Origin: Geoalkalibacter halelectricus
GTDB taxonomy: Bacteria > Desulfobacterota > Desulfuromonadia > Desulfuromonadales > Geoalkalibacteraceae
Direction: 5' to 3'
DNA: 64,000 nucleotides
Assembly (NCBI RefSeq): GCF_025263685.1
Contig: NZ_CP092109.1
Coordinates: forward strand, 62,001-126,000
Every line of letters starts with the position of its first letter. Within the stretch, counting starts at the first letter, position 1. The notes under the pieces are model-generated. The model worked only from the letters and a program-made list of their open reading frames with translations, was not told the origin of the DNA and did no database searches. Shown piece after piece: positions 38,695 to 46,092 of the stretch. The translations under genes and the position numbers were made by a program.

Positions 38695-38958
38695 TCAGGC
38701 CGGCTGCTTGAACTTGGCCCAGATGCCCTGGGAGCGCAGAATCTGCCGCACGGTGTCCGTCGGCTCGGCGCCCTGCTGCAGCCACTCCAGAGTGCGCTCT
38801 TCCTTGAGGCTGATCATGGGCGGATCCTGCTTGGGGTCGTATTGACCCAGGCGCTCGATGAACCGGCCATCACGCGGGAAACGCTCATCAGCCACAACCA
38901 CCTGATAAAAAGGCTTCTTCTTGGCGCCCCCACGGGCCAGTCTGATCTTTACCGACAT
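38695..38958 (-). CDS. rpsP: 30S ribosomal protein S16
   Basis: An 87-residue protein starting [20 protein letters not shown] with [13 protein letters not shown], the S16 signature. It is an early assembly protein of the 30S body. It follows ffh after about 90 bases in the same transcript. Confidence 0.98.
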   Translation of the reverse strand: MSVKIRLARGGAKKKPFYQVVVADERFPRDGRFIERLGQYDPKQDPPMISLKEERTLEWLQQGAEPTDTVRQILRSQGIWAKFKQPA

Positions 38959-39046
38959 GCTCTGTTCCTCCTGGATTTGCTCTGGTTTCTATGACGTCTG
39001 TTATTAATTATATCCCGAATCCGCGCCAGTGGGCGAACCCGGCCTT

Positions 39047-40396
39047 TCACATGAAAGGCCCGCCACCGCGCATCAGGTTCTTCATCCCCTTGGGACCGAG
39101 TTTCTGCATTTTCTTCATCATCTTTTGCGCCTCGCTGAAGCGCTTGACCAGCACGTTGATATCGTGCACCGTGGTGCCGCTGCCCTTGGCGATGCGCATG
39201 CGCCGCGACCCGTTGAGAATGCGGTGGTCACGACGCTCCTGCGGGGTCATGGAACTGATGATCGCCTCGATCTTCTTGAGTTCCTTATCCGGCATCTGCA
39301 GATCCTTGAGCTGCTTCATCTGCTTGCCGGCGCCCGGGATCATCTTGAGGATGGATTCCATGGATCCCATCTTCTTGATGGACTGCAACTGGTCGCGAAA
39401 ATTCTCGAGAGTGAAGCCCTCCTTGCGCAGGCGCTTCTCCATCTCGGCGGCGTTTTCCTTGTCGATGGCCGCTTCGGCCTTCTCGATCAGGGTGAGCACG
39501 TCACCCATGCCGAGAATGCGCTGCGCCATGCGGTCGGCGTGAAAAACATCGAGAGCGTCGAGTTTCTCGCCGAGGCCGACGAACTTGATGGGCTTGCCGG
39601 TGACCGCGCGAATGGAGAGAGCCGCGCCGCCGCGGGCATCGCCGTCGAGCTTGGTCAGCACGATGCCGGTCACGTCCAGGCGCTCGTTGAAACTCTGGGC
39701 GACATTGACGGCGTCCTGCCCGGTCATGGCGTCAGCCACGAAGAGAATTTCGCGCGGCTTGAGGGACGCCTTGATGCGATCAAGTTCGCCCATCAACTCA
39801 TCGTCGATGTGCAGGCGCCCGGCGGTATCGAAAATCAGCGTGTCAAAGCCGTTGAGTTCCGCGTAGCGGCGCGCGTCCTCGCAGATGCGCACCGGATCCT
39901 GGCCCGGCAGGGATTCGTAAACCGTCACCCCGAGTTGGCGCCCCAGGGTCTTGAGCTGCTCGATGGCCGCCGGTCGATAGACGTCGGCGGGTACCAACAG
40001 GGGGTTGCGCTTGTCGCGCCGCAGGCTCAGGGCCAGCTTGCCGCAGGTGGTGGTCTTGCCCGACCCCTGCAAACCGCACAGCATGATGCCTACCGGCGGG
40101 CGCGCCGTCAGGTCGAGATGATTGTCGACGCCGTCGCCCATGAGCCGCGCCAGCTCGTCGCGCACGATCTTGATAACCTGCTGCGCGGGGGTCAGGCTCT
40201 TGAGCACATCCTGTCCCAGGGCGCGCTCGCGCACCGCGGCGACAAAATCCTTGACCACCTTGAAGTTGACGTCGGCTTCGAGCAGCACGAGGCGCACCTC
40301 GCGCAGGGCCTCGCCGACATCCTCCTCGGTGAGGCGTCCTTGCCCGCGCAACTTGCGGAAAACCGATTCCAGTTTATCGCTTAGGTTGTCAAACAT
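39047..40396 (-). CDS. ffh: Signal recognition particle protein Ffh
   Basis: A 449-residue SRP54 GTPase. The N domain is followed by the G domain with GLQGSGKTTTCGKLAL near residue 108, DTAGRLHIDDELM and LTKLDGDARGG. The Met-rich M domain (from about residue 300) contains MIPGAGKQMKQL and RRMRIAKGSGTTVHDIN for SRP RNA and signal-peptide binding. It targets nascent membrane proteins to FtsY. It is the first gene of the operon and has a good promoter upstream. Confidence 0.98.
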   Translation of the reverse strand: MFDNLSDKLESVFRKLRGQGRLTEEDVGEALREVRLVLLEADVNFKVVKDFVAAVRERALGQDVLKSLTPAQQVIKIVRDELARLMGDGVDNHLDLTARPPVGIMLCGLQGSGKTTTCGKLALSLRRDKRNPLLVPADVYRPAAIEQLKTLGRQLGVTVYESLPGQDPVRICEDARRYAELNGFDTLIFDTAGRLHIDDELMGELDRIKASLKPREILFVADAMTGQDAVNVAQSFNERLDVTGIVLTKLDGDARGGAALSIRAVTGKPIKFVGLGEKLDALDVFHADRMAQRILGMGDVLTLIEKAEAAIDKENAAEMEKRLRKEGFTLENFRDQLQSIKKMGSMESILKMIPGAGKQMKQLKDLQMPDKELKKIEAIISSMTPQERRDHRILNGSRRMRIAKGSGTTVHDINVLVKRFSEAQKMMKKMQKLGPKGMKNLMRGGGPFM

Positions 40397-40435
40397 GGAC
40401 GCGTCCGCTCACTCCGAAAACAGGGCAAAGCTGGA

Positions 40436-40464
40436 ACTATAGAGAAGGCCCTTGACCTTGTCAA
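40436..40464 (-). promoter_or_regulatory. Sigma-70 promoter of the ffh-rpsP-khpA-rimM-trmD-rplS operon
   Basis: On the minus strand TTGACA (40459-40464) and TATAGT (40436-40441) are separated by 17 bases. The ffh ATG lies about 40 bases further on. Confidence 0.82.
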
Positions 40465-40465
40465 G

Positions 40466-40516
40466 AAAAAAGCCGGAAGGCCGGATACTTGGGGCGCCCC
40501 CCCCCGCGAGCCGGCC
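40466..40516 (-). terminator. Candidate terminator of the DUF3343 gene
   Basis: On the minus strand GGCCGG (40511-40516) can pair with CCGGCC (40479-40484), with an internal GC-rich hairpin, followed by TTCCGGCTTTTTT. The T run abuts the -35 element of the ffh promoter. Confidence 0.5.
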
Positions 40517-40768
40517 TCAGAGCCGCTGATAACCGCTCCCGGTACGCTGGTGCAACTCCACCGGACTCAGATCGGCCTGGGCCAGCAGCGCCAACACCCG
40601 TTCCTGCTCGCGGGGCTCGAAACGCAGGGCCAGGCCGCAGTCGGAACTGAACTCCCGCGGCGTCGGAATCAGCAGGATCTCGGCCCCGGCCTCCTTGAGG
40701 ATTTTCTCGGCCTTCATCACCCGGTGAATCCCCTGGAAAATCGCTACAATGTCGTTATCGCGCACCAT
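40517..40768 (-). CDS. DUF3343 domain protein (putative Se/S carrier-like)
   Basis: An 83-residue protein. IVAIFQGIHRVMKAEKILKEAG, LIPTPREFSSDCGLALRFEP and the single conserved Cys of SSDCGLA match DUF3343, a family named putative Se/S carrier-like because it often lies near YedF or selenium and sulphur transfer genes. No such neighbour is present here, so the role is open. It is divergent from the small membrane gene at 40965. Confidence 0.82.
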   Translation of the reverse strand: MVRDNDIVAIFQGIHRVMKAEKILKEAGAEILLIPTPREFSSDCGLALRFEPREQERVLALLAQADLSPVELHQRTGSGYQRL

Positions 40769-40860
40769 CCGTACCGTCCTCCAAAAGCCGCCACCATCGA
40801 GACGGGCAGCATCATGCCACTTTTAGACCGGGCATGCAAGGGGTGAGGCGCGCTCGGCTC

Positions 40861-40889
40861 TTGACTTAGGGACTATAAGTGAGTATTTT
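40861..40889 (+). promoter_or_regulatory. Candidate sigma-70 promoter with flanking dyad
   Basis: TTGACT and TATTTT are separated by 17 bases, about 75 bases before the GTG at 40965. The spacer and -10 region lie inside an inverted repeat (GACTA and TAGTC), which could be an operator. Confidence 0.5.
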
Positions 40890-40964
40890 AGTCAGAAATT
40901 GTCACCACTTCGTTCTTCAAGGGGACTCGTCCCGACCCATTTAAAGTGAAGACAGGCGCCCACC

Positions 40965-41225
40965 GTGACCTACGTTCAGACCCTGCCCTTCTCCACCTTG
41001 CTGATTTTCGCCCTGGGCGTCAATGTGCCCCTGGGCTACCTGCGCCAAGGGGCGCGCAAATATTCCCTGGCCTGGTTCACCTACATTCACCTCTCCATCC
41101 CCTTCATCATCCTGTGGCGACTGGCCGAAGGCCTGGGCTGGGAGATCGTGCCCTTCACCCTGGGCTGCGCCCTGCTGGGGCAGTTTCTCGGCGGGCGGCT
41201 GCGCCGCGACAACACCATGCCATGA
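40965..41225 (+). CDS. Small conserved membrane protein
   Basis: An 86-residue protein with about three hydrophobic segments (PFSTLLIFALGVNVPLGYL, SLAWFTYIHLSIPFIILW and FTLGCALLGQFLGG). The family was not recognised. A GTG start is required; the frame has no nearby ATG and gives MTYVQTLPFS. The stop codon overlaps the ATG of the DciA-like gene (ATGA), so the two are translationally coupled. That arrangement suggests, without proving, a shared function. Confidence 0.7.
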   Translation: MTYVQTLPFSTLLIFALGVNVPLGYLRQGARKYSLAWFTYIHLSIPFIILWRLAEGLGWEIVPFTLGCALLGQFLGGRLRRDNTMP

Positions 41226-41752
41226 AAAAAAGCGACCGCGGGCGCATGGTCCGGGCCCTGCCCCTGGGAGACATTCTGGAGCAGGTTCTCCAGGAGCGCG
41301 GCCTCAGTGATCGGCTGCACAAATACCGTGCCTTCACCTGCTGGGCCAAGGCGGTCGGCCCGCAGATCGCGGCTCAGACCCAGCCGCTGCGCGTCCGCGA
41401 CAAAATTCTCGAGGTGCGCGTCGCCCATCCGGTATGGATGCAGCAACTGCAACTGCTCAAGCCGCGCATCCTCGCACGCCTCTCCGAGCATCTCGGCCCC
41501 GGCGTGATCAACGACCTCTACCTGCGCCAAGGCCGCATCGACCAGAATCCGCAGGCAACCGCCCCGCATCCGCCGGCCTGGAAAAGCGCCAAACTCTCCC
41601 CCGATCAGGAGCGGCACATCGCCGACACCCTGGCCTCCATCAGCGATCCCGACCTGCGCCGCACCATGGAGCGGGTCATGCGCCGCCAGGCCCAGCTCGA
41701 AAACGCCCGGCGCGCCGCTCAATCCTCCGCGACCGGATCCTCGGGATCGTAA
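41222..41752 (+). CDS. DUF721 protein (DciA-like)
   Basis: A 176-residue protein with the DUF721 core (LGDILEQVLQERGLSDRLHKY, FTCWAKAVGPQIAAQTQP, ILEVRVAHPVWMQQLQLLKP). DUF721 includes DciA, the replicative helicase loader of bacteria without DnaC. The C-terminal part is hydrophilic and probably disordered. The ATG at 41222 overlaps the upstream stop codon. Its 3' end overlaps the convergent trmN6 gene by 34 bases. Confidence 0.85.
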   Translation: MKKSDRGRMVRALPLGDILEQVLQERGLSDRLHKYRAFTCWAKAVGPQIAAQTQPLRVRDKILEVRVAHPVWMQQLQLLKPRILARLSEHLGPGVINDLYLRQGRIDQNPQATAPHPPAWKSAKLSPDQERHIADTLASISDPDLRRTMERVMRRQAQLENARRAAQSSATGSSGS

Positions 41753-42474
41753 TAAGCCCGCACCTCCGCGCTGTACTCTTCACCGCAAAACACCACCAGG
41801 GGCGCCTCCAGCGCCAACCCGGCACGCCCGCCGCGCCGCCCCTCCACCAACACCAGACGCGCCGGCTCACCCAGGCGCCCGTGCACGCAGCGCAGCCGCT
41901 TAGGCTCCAGCCCCGCGCGGCGCATGCCGTCGAGCAGATCCACCAGCCGCTCGGCCAGATAAACCACGTAGAAGCGGCCGCCCGGCTTGAGCAGGCGGGC
42001 CGCGGCACGCAGAAAATCCTCCAGCCCGCCGGTCAGTTCGTGGCGCGCCGCGGCACGCTCATCCTGCGGCGCCAGGCGACCGCTACCCGCCGCACGAAAG
42101 GGCGGATTGCTCAGCACCACCGAAAACGAGCGCGGCTCCAGCATCTGGTCGAGATCACGCACGTCGGCGTGCAGAATACGGATGCGCCCCTGCAAACCGT
42201 TGAGAGCCACACTGCGCCGGGCACGTTCGGCCAATTGCCCCTGCACCTCCACCCCGACGATGTGCGCCGCCGCCGTGCGCCGCGCCAGCACCAGAGGAAT
42301 CACCCCCGACCCCGTACCCAGATCCACCACCTCCTCGCCCCGCTCCACCCGCGCAAAGGCGCAAAGCAGGATGGGATCGATGGAAAAGCGGTAGCCGTTT
42401 GTACTCTGAAGGATTTTCAGCCCGCCGACGCGCAAGTCGTCGAGGGTTTCCTCAAGAAAATCGTCATTTGTCAT
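41719..42474 (-). CDS. trmN6: tRNA1(Val) (adenine37-N6)-methyltransferase-like, TrmN6 family
   Basis: A 251-residue SAM-dependent N6-adenine methyltransferase. VVDLGTGSGVIPLVLA is the SAM loop and LSNPPFRAAGSGR the catalytic NPPF motif, followed by a basic region. FSIDPILLCAFA is typical of the YfiC/TrmN6 family, which modifies A37 of tRNA(Val). The first residues MTND are written by heptamer array F. The alternative of a different N6-methyltransferase substrate remains open. Confidence 0.87.
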   Translation of the reverse strand: MTNDDFLEETLDDLRVGGLKILQSTNGYRFSIDPILLCAFARVERGEEVVDLGTGSGVIPLVLARRTAAAHIVGVEVQGQLAERARRSVALNGLQGRIRILHADVRDLDQMLEPRSFSVVLSNPPFRAAGSGRLAPQDERAAARHELTGGLEDFLRAAARLLKPGGRFYVVYLAERLVDLLDGMRRAGLEPKRLRCVHGRLGEPARLVLVEGRRGGRAGLALEAPLVVFCGEEYSAEVRAYYDPEDPVAED

Positions 42475-42571
42475 TGGTCACTTGTTATTTATTAAGGGCG
42501 CTTTTTTGTGGATTGCCTGGGTAGTTTAGCGGGGGTTTAAACAAAGGACAAATGACAAAGGACCAAGGACA
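42462..42571. repeat. Heptamer array F, inverted pair
   Basis: Four units (42462-42489: CGTCATT, TGTCATT, GGTCACT, TGTTATT) lie over the trmN6 start codon. Four units in the opposite orientation (42544-42571: AAGGACA, AATGACA, AAGGACC, AAGGACA) abut the terminator of the beta-barrel gene. The spacer is 54 bases. Confidence 0.9.
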
Positions 42572-42598
42572 AAAAATCCGGGCCAACCCGGATTTTTT
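42571..42598. terminator. Rho-independent terminator of the beta-barrel gene
   Basis: AAAAAATCCGGG, a CCAA loop and CCCGGATTTTTT form a symmetric hairpin with T tracts on both strands. Its edge overlaps the stop codon of the beta-barrel gene. Confidence 0.9.
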
Positions 42599-44858
42599 AA
42601 AACGTCTTCCTCGCCCGCATCTCCCAGCGGTGTTCGCGACGTTCGGAAAGGTTCACGCCTTCGTCGCGGGTGCCGTAGGCGTAGTCGAAGGCGATCTGGA
42701 GTTTTTCCCAGTTGATGCCGGCGGTGAGGTAGGTGGTGTAGATGGTGGTGTCCTCGGGCTCGAGGTGGCGATAGCGCAGGCGCAGGCCGAGCAGGGTGCG
42801 CAGGGTGGGGAAATATTCACCCGAGAGGGTGAGAGTGCGGGCCGTGCGGGTGTCCGCGAGGGGCGATTCGAGACGCTCCCAGATGAATTCCTCGCCGAGG
42901 GTGTAGAGCTTGCGGCCCATGCCGCTGCGCTGGAAATAGGAGTAGCGCAGGCGCTGCTCGACCAGGTACTGGTTGGAGTCACCGACTCCAAGGCGCCGCC
43001 AGTCGTGGTCGACGCGCAGGGAGGTCTCCACCGCGCGCACCGGAAAGTAGGCCATGTACAGACGCGTTTCCAGGGTGCGGTCGGCCTCGCCCGAGAGACC
43101 ACCCTGCAATGCCGAACCGGCGCCGACTCCCGAAGTGGTCCGGTGGCTGCCGACCACCCAGCGATTCTGCAAAGTGGCGAGAAAGCGGCGCTGATCATAG
43201 CGCAGGCGATGGCTGAGCATGACCACATCATCCTCGCCACCCTCATCGGAGAGAAAATCGTAGACCAACTCCAGGCGGCTGGTGATCCGACTGCTGCCGC
43301 GGTATTCGCCGAACCAGGTCGAGGTCGAGCGAAACACCGAGCCGTCGCGCCGCTGTACGCCCTCATTCGACAACATCCGGCCCAGGTCGCTGCGCGGCAG
43401 GATGTATTCCGCCACGCTGCGATCCAGGGTGCCCGTGCCGTGGAGAAATTCCTGGGTCAGCCCGGTGCGGTAGCTGGGCGCCAGATCCGTTTCGATGCGG
43501 CCGACGAGGGTCTGCTCCCAGAAATCCACTCCCTCGCCGAGGGCACTTTCGCCAGAGAAGTAGGCCAGGGAATAGGCGCTAAAAATATCATATTTGGGCC
43601 GATGGGCGCGGTTGGTGAATAACTCGGCCAGCGCGCGCAGGGCCACGCCCTCGCCGCGGTCGCCGGCCTTGCGCTCGGCGTCGAACTGGCCGGAGAGGCT
43701 CCAGGGCTGCCGCTGCAGGGCATCGATGCGATTGCTCAGATAAACCACCTCGCGCGTCGTTTCCTCGTCGGCGGAAAACAGAAGCCGATCCTCGCGCGCG
43801 CCGATGAAGCGGGTGCGCAGGGTGGTTTCGGGGTCTAGGTTCTTGGTCACGTAGATGGGCACGGTCAGATCGCGCTGCACGCTGGTGGCGGTGCTGTCAC
43901 GGCGAAAGGAGGTGAAGTTGGCGGTTTCCCAACCGCTGCGGCGGGCCACGGTGAAGACGTTGAGATCGTAGCGACGGTCGGGCTCGCGGCCGCTTGCCGA
44001 TCTGCTGCTCGTCGAGTAGGTCCCGTCGACGGAAAATTCGATCCAGTTGGTCAAGCGCACCCAGCGGCGCTGCAGGGTATGGTCGATGGTGCCGAGGATG
44101 TAGGCTTTTTCGATGAAATCGTTGTTGGGATTGATGAAGTCCTTATGATCGAAGACCCGGTAGTGAAACCAGTTGTCCTTTTTGTTCAAGGAAACGAAGG
44201 CCAGGTTGCGGTCGCGGTAGTGCTGAGGCGTAAAACCCTTGAGGTCGCGCACGTAGTGCTGACGATAGTCGACCAGCAGGCGCGGCGCATGGGCGAGAAC
44301 GTCGCGGTACATGCCCTCGTAATCGCCGCTGGCCGAACCGACAAACAGGGTGAATCCCGTGGTGTTCTGCTGGCCGTTGTGAATGCCGACCACCGAACTC
44401 TGCGGACCCAGGCCTTCGGAACCGAGGCTTTCGAACAGCCCTCCCGGGGAAGCGGTGGAAAAGGTCGAGCGGTGCAGGTCGTGGGAATAGAGGTGCAGGT
44501 GCAGCGGCAGGCCGCCGGGCGCTATAAGAATATCGCCCTGATAGAGAATTTTGTCGACGCTGACGTCGGTGCTCTCACCGTTGATCGAGCCGTCCAGAGC
44601 CGTCCATTCGTACCCCAGGGCCAGGTTGTAGCGCCCAGCGCGCCCACGGGCGAGGTCCCCAGCAGTGCGGTAGAGCAGGGAGTACTGCTGGGCGAACCAG
44701 GATGCATCCAAGACCTTTTCGCCCCGCTCTTTGGCGGTGTGTGCGCCATAACGCCATTCCAGCGAACCGTCAAGCTGGCCGCGGGCAGCATGGCTCTGCA
44801 GCGGCGCAAGGCCGAGGCAAAGCACGAATAAAGAGATGGCGAGAAGCCAAGGTCGCAT
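42597..44858 (-). CDS. Outer-membrane beta-barrel protein of the cytochrome locus
   Basis: A 753-residue protein with a Sec signal peptide (cleavage near LQSHA). From residue 25 to the end it is a succession of alternating polar and aromatic strands such as RRYDLNVFTVARRSGWETAN and LRLRYRHLEPEDTTIYTTY. It ends in RKTF with the terminal Phe expected of proteins folded by the Bam machine. There is no Cys after the signal, so it lacks the CxxC of MtrB. The size suggests more than 20 strands. It may form the pore of a porin-cytochrome conduit or the export gate for the OmcE-like cytochrome encoded upstream. Both roles are inferred. Confidence 0.8.
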   Translation of the reverse strand: MRPWLLAISLFVLCLGLAPLQSHAARGQLDGSLEWRYGAHTAKERGEKVLDASWFAQQYSLLYRTAGDLARGRAGRYNLALGYEWTALDGSINGESTDVSVDKILYQGDILIAPGGLPLHLHLYSHDLHRSTFSTASPGGLFESLGSEGLGPQSSVVGIHNGQQNTTGFTLFVGSASGDYEGMYRDVLAHAPRLLVDYRQHYVRDLKGFTPQHYRDRNLAFVSLNKKDNWFHYRVFDHKDFINPNNDFIEKAYILGTIDHTLQRRWVRLTNWIEFSVDGTYSTSSRSASGREPDRRYDLNVFTVARRSGWETANFTSFRRDSTATSVQRDLTVPIYVTKNLDPETTLRTRFIGAREDRLLFSADEETTREVVYLSNRIDALQRQPWSLSGQFDAERKAGDRGEGVALRALAELFTNRAHRPKYDIFSAYSLAYFSGESALGEGVDFWEQTLVGRIETDLAPSYRTGLTQEFLHGTGTLDRSVAEYILPRSDLGRMLSNEGVQRRDGSVFRSTSTWFGEYRGSSRITSRLELVYDFLSDEGGEDDVVMLSHRLRYDQRRFLATLQNRWVVGSHRTTSGVGAGSALQGGLSGEADRTLETRLYMAYFPVRAVETSLRVDHDWRRLGVGDSNQYLVEQRLRYSYFQRSGMGRKLYTLGEEFIWERLESPLADTRTARTLTLSGEYFPTLRTLLGLRLRYRHLEPEDTTIYTTYLTAGINWEKLQIAFDYAYGTRDEGVNLSERREHRWEMRARKTF

Positions 44859-44913
44859 TGCTGTCGGTGTACCTGCCGTGAAAAGTCAGTGAAATGAAAT
44901 TATTCGTCTAACC

Positions 44914-44930
44914 TTGCAACATCCGTTCCC
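44914..44930 (-). promoter_or_regulatory. Candidate sigma-54 promoter of the beta-barrel gene
   Basis: On the minus strand GGGAACG, four bases, then TTGCA match the consensus TGGCACG-N4-TTGCW at all but two positions. The GG and GC dinucleotides are 12 bases apart as required. The predicted start near 44904 leaves a leader of about 46 bases. Confidence 0.6.
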
Positions 44931-45070
44931 TGAATAACTTTTCCTAATAAATCAATCCTAAAGGGACTCGCACACGGCGAAAGCGAAGTCCAAATTAAAT
45001 GGCCCTGCGCGCACATGAAAAATTCACCATGAGGGATCCTGGCAATATAGCTGTCCGATCCAATGAAAAT

Positions 45071-45095
45071 GGGCGGAAACCGAAGTTTTCCGCCC
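45071..45095 (-). terminator. Hairpin with CUUCGG loop after the OmcE-like gene
   Basis: GGGCGGAAA and TTTCCGCCC pair around ACTTCGG, a stable UUCG tetraloop, followed by ATTTTC on the minus strand. The T tract is short, so termination may be partial. It lies 57 bases past the stop codon. Confidence 0.65.
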
Positions 45096-45151
45096 ATGGA
45101 AGCGCTCTTTTTCCCGCATTAAAGAGTCAATGCGGACAAGACTGAGATCAA

Positions 45152-45862
45152 CTACTTATTGTGGCAAGCCAGGCAAAGGCCCGATTGTTCATTGCTGGCG
45201 CGCAAGAAGGAGTCCACACCGGGCACCCCGTGCACTGCATGGCAGGAAGCACACCACATCCTTCCACCGAACAGCGGCAAATCCCGCCCGCCGGGGCCCG
45301 GAATAACCCCGTCCACTACCGCATTAAAATCATCCGATTTGGCTGTGACAACATCGTCGTAGACCATGCCGATGGGGTGATCGTCCTTAAGGACGTTACC
45401 GCCATCTTTAAGATTGGCGCGACCGCCAATCTGATCATTGCCGGGCCCATCGCCGCCAGTGAACACCGGGGGGGCTGCCTCGGCACCCTTATGGATAATT
45501 CCGCTGGCCATACCGGTACCGTCATGACAGGAAAGGCAGAGAGGCACATCGGAATTCTTGATGGCGTCAAGCAATCCCGCCGCATCCGGCTTGGACGCCG
45601 GGGTCAAGGACTGGGAGTCATAGAGATCCGCAGTGGTGAAAGAGCTGACACCGCCGTCGGTGTTGCGATTCCACAAGGGCGCATTGCTTACCGTTGTTGA
45701 AGCCTGGTGAGGAGTGTGGCAGAAAATGCACAACTCGTCATAATCCGATTTGATCGTGGCCGTGCTGTGAACAGATAAATCATGCTTACTGTCCTTAATG
45801 CTTGCCAGTGCCGGAGCGGCCAACACGCCGACGGCCAAGGCCACTACCATCAACTTTTTCAT
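45152..45862 (-). CDS. OmcE-like tetrahaem c-type cytochrome (candidate extracellular nanowire subunit)
   Basis: A 236-residue protein with a signal peptide cleaved after ALA20. Four haem sites lie at CIFCH (45-49), CLSCH (109-113), CASCH (204-208) and CLACH (230-234). Other His residues at 27, 32, 52, 124, 162 and 211 can supply the four distal ligands for bis-His haems. The landmarks SKHD near the mature start, CHTPH, APLWN, LCLSCHDGT, DDHPIG, MWCASCHAVHG and FLRASN-x3-SGLC-x2-CH at the end follow the plan of the polymerising cytochrome OmcE. Such proteins are exported and stack into conductive filaments. It has a sigma-54 type promoter, AAGGAGG nine bases from the ATG, and lies amid other multihaem genes. 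Filament formation is inferred. Confidence 0.85.
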   Translation of the reverse strand: MKKLMVVALAVGVLAAPALASIKDSKHDLSVHSTATIKSDYDELCIFCHTPHQASTTVSNAPLWNRNTDGGVSSFTTADLYDSQSLTPASKPDAAGLLDAIKNSDVPLCLSCHDGTGMASGIIHKGAEAAPPVFTGGDGPGNDQIGGRANLKDGGNVLKDDHPIGMVYDDVVTAKSDDFNAVVDGVIPGPGGRDLPLFGGRMWCASCHAVHGVPGVDSFLRASNEQSGLCLACHNK

Positions 45863-45884
45863 CTCTCGCTACCTCCTTTTTTTG

Positions 45885-45906
45885 GCCATGACCTCTGGTT
45901 CATGGC
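45885..45906 (-). promoter_or_regulatory. Leader hairpin before the OmcE-like gene
   Basis: GCCATGA and TCATGGC form a perfect 7-bp stem with an 8-base loop in the predicted 120-base leader. It ends just before the CAAAAAAAGGAGG ribosome binding region, so it could stabilise the message or modulate translation. Confidence 0.5.
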
Positions 45907-45991
45907 GTTTTATTTGCCTTCTCCCTCGTCGCACCCGGAGCAGAAAACTCTCTTGTAAACAGCCATAAGACAGATTAGACTAAACAAATTT

Positions 45992-46009
45992 AAGCACTTT
46001 TCGTGCCAA
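45992..46009 (-). promoter_or_regulatory. Candidate sigma-54 promoter of the OmcE-like gene
   Basis: On the minus strand TTGGCACGAAAAGTGCTT matches the consensus TGGCACG-N4-TTGCW with one mismatch. The -24 GG (46007-46006) and -12 GC (45995-45994) are 12 bases apart. The predicted start is near 45982. It lies between the NHL protein gene and the cytochrome gene, so the latter is probably controlled separately. Confidence 0.72.
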
Positions 46010-46092
46010 GGCGGCGGAAGCCTAAAACCCTCAGCATGCCGAAGTCCAATTACAGGCGGCGATACCCCTTCCGCCAAATGACGCATTCTCGC

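Noticed and set aside
42597-44858. Assignment of the beta-barrel gene as mtrB
   Set aside because: No N-terminal CxxC, no adjacent MtrA-type decahaem gene and no recognisable MtrB motif, so no symbol was given.
44900-45097. A 65-residue minus-strand open frame before the beta-barrel gene
   Set aside because: It overlaps the terminator hairpin and the sigma-54 site, has no ribosome binding site and no familiar motif.
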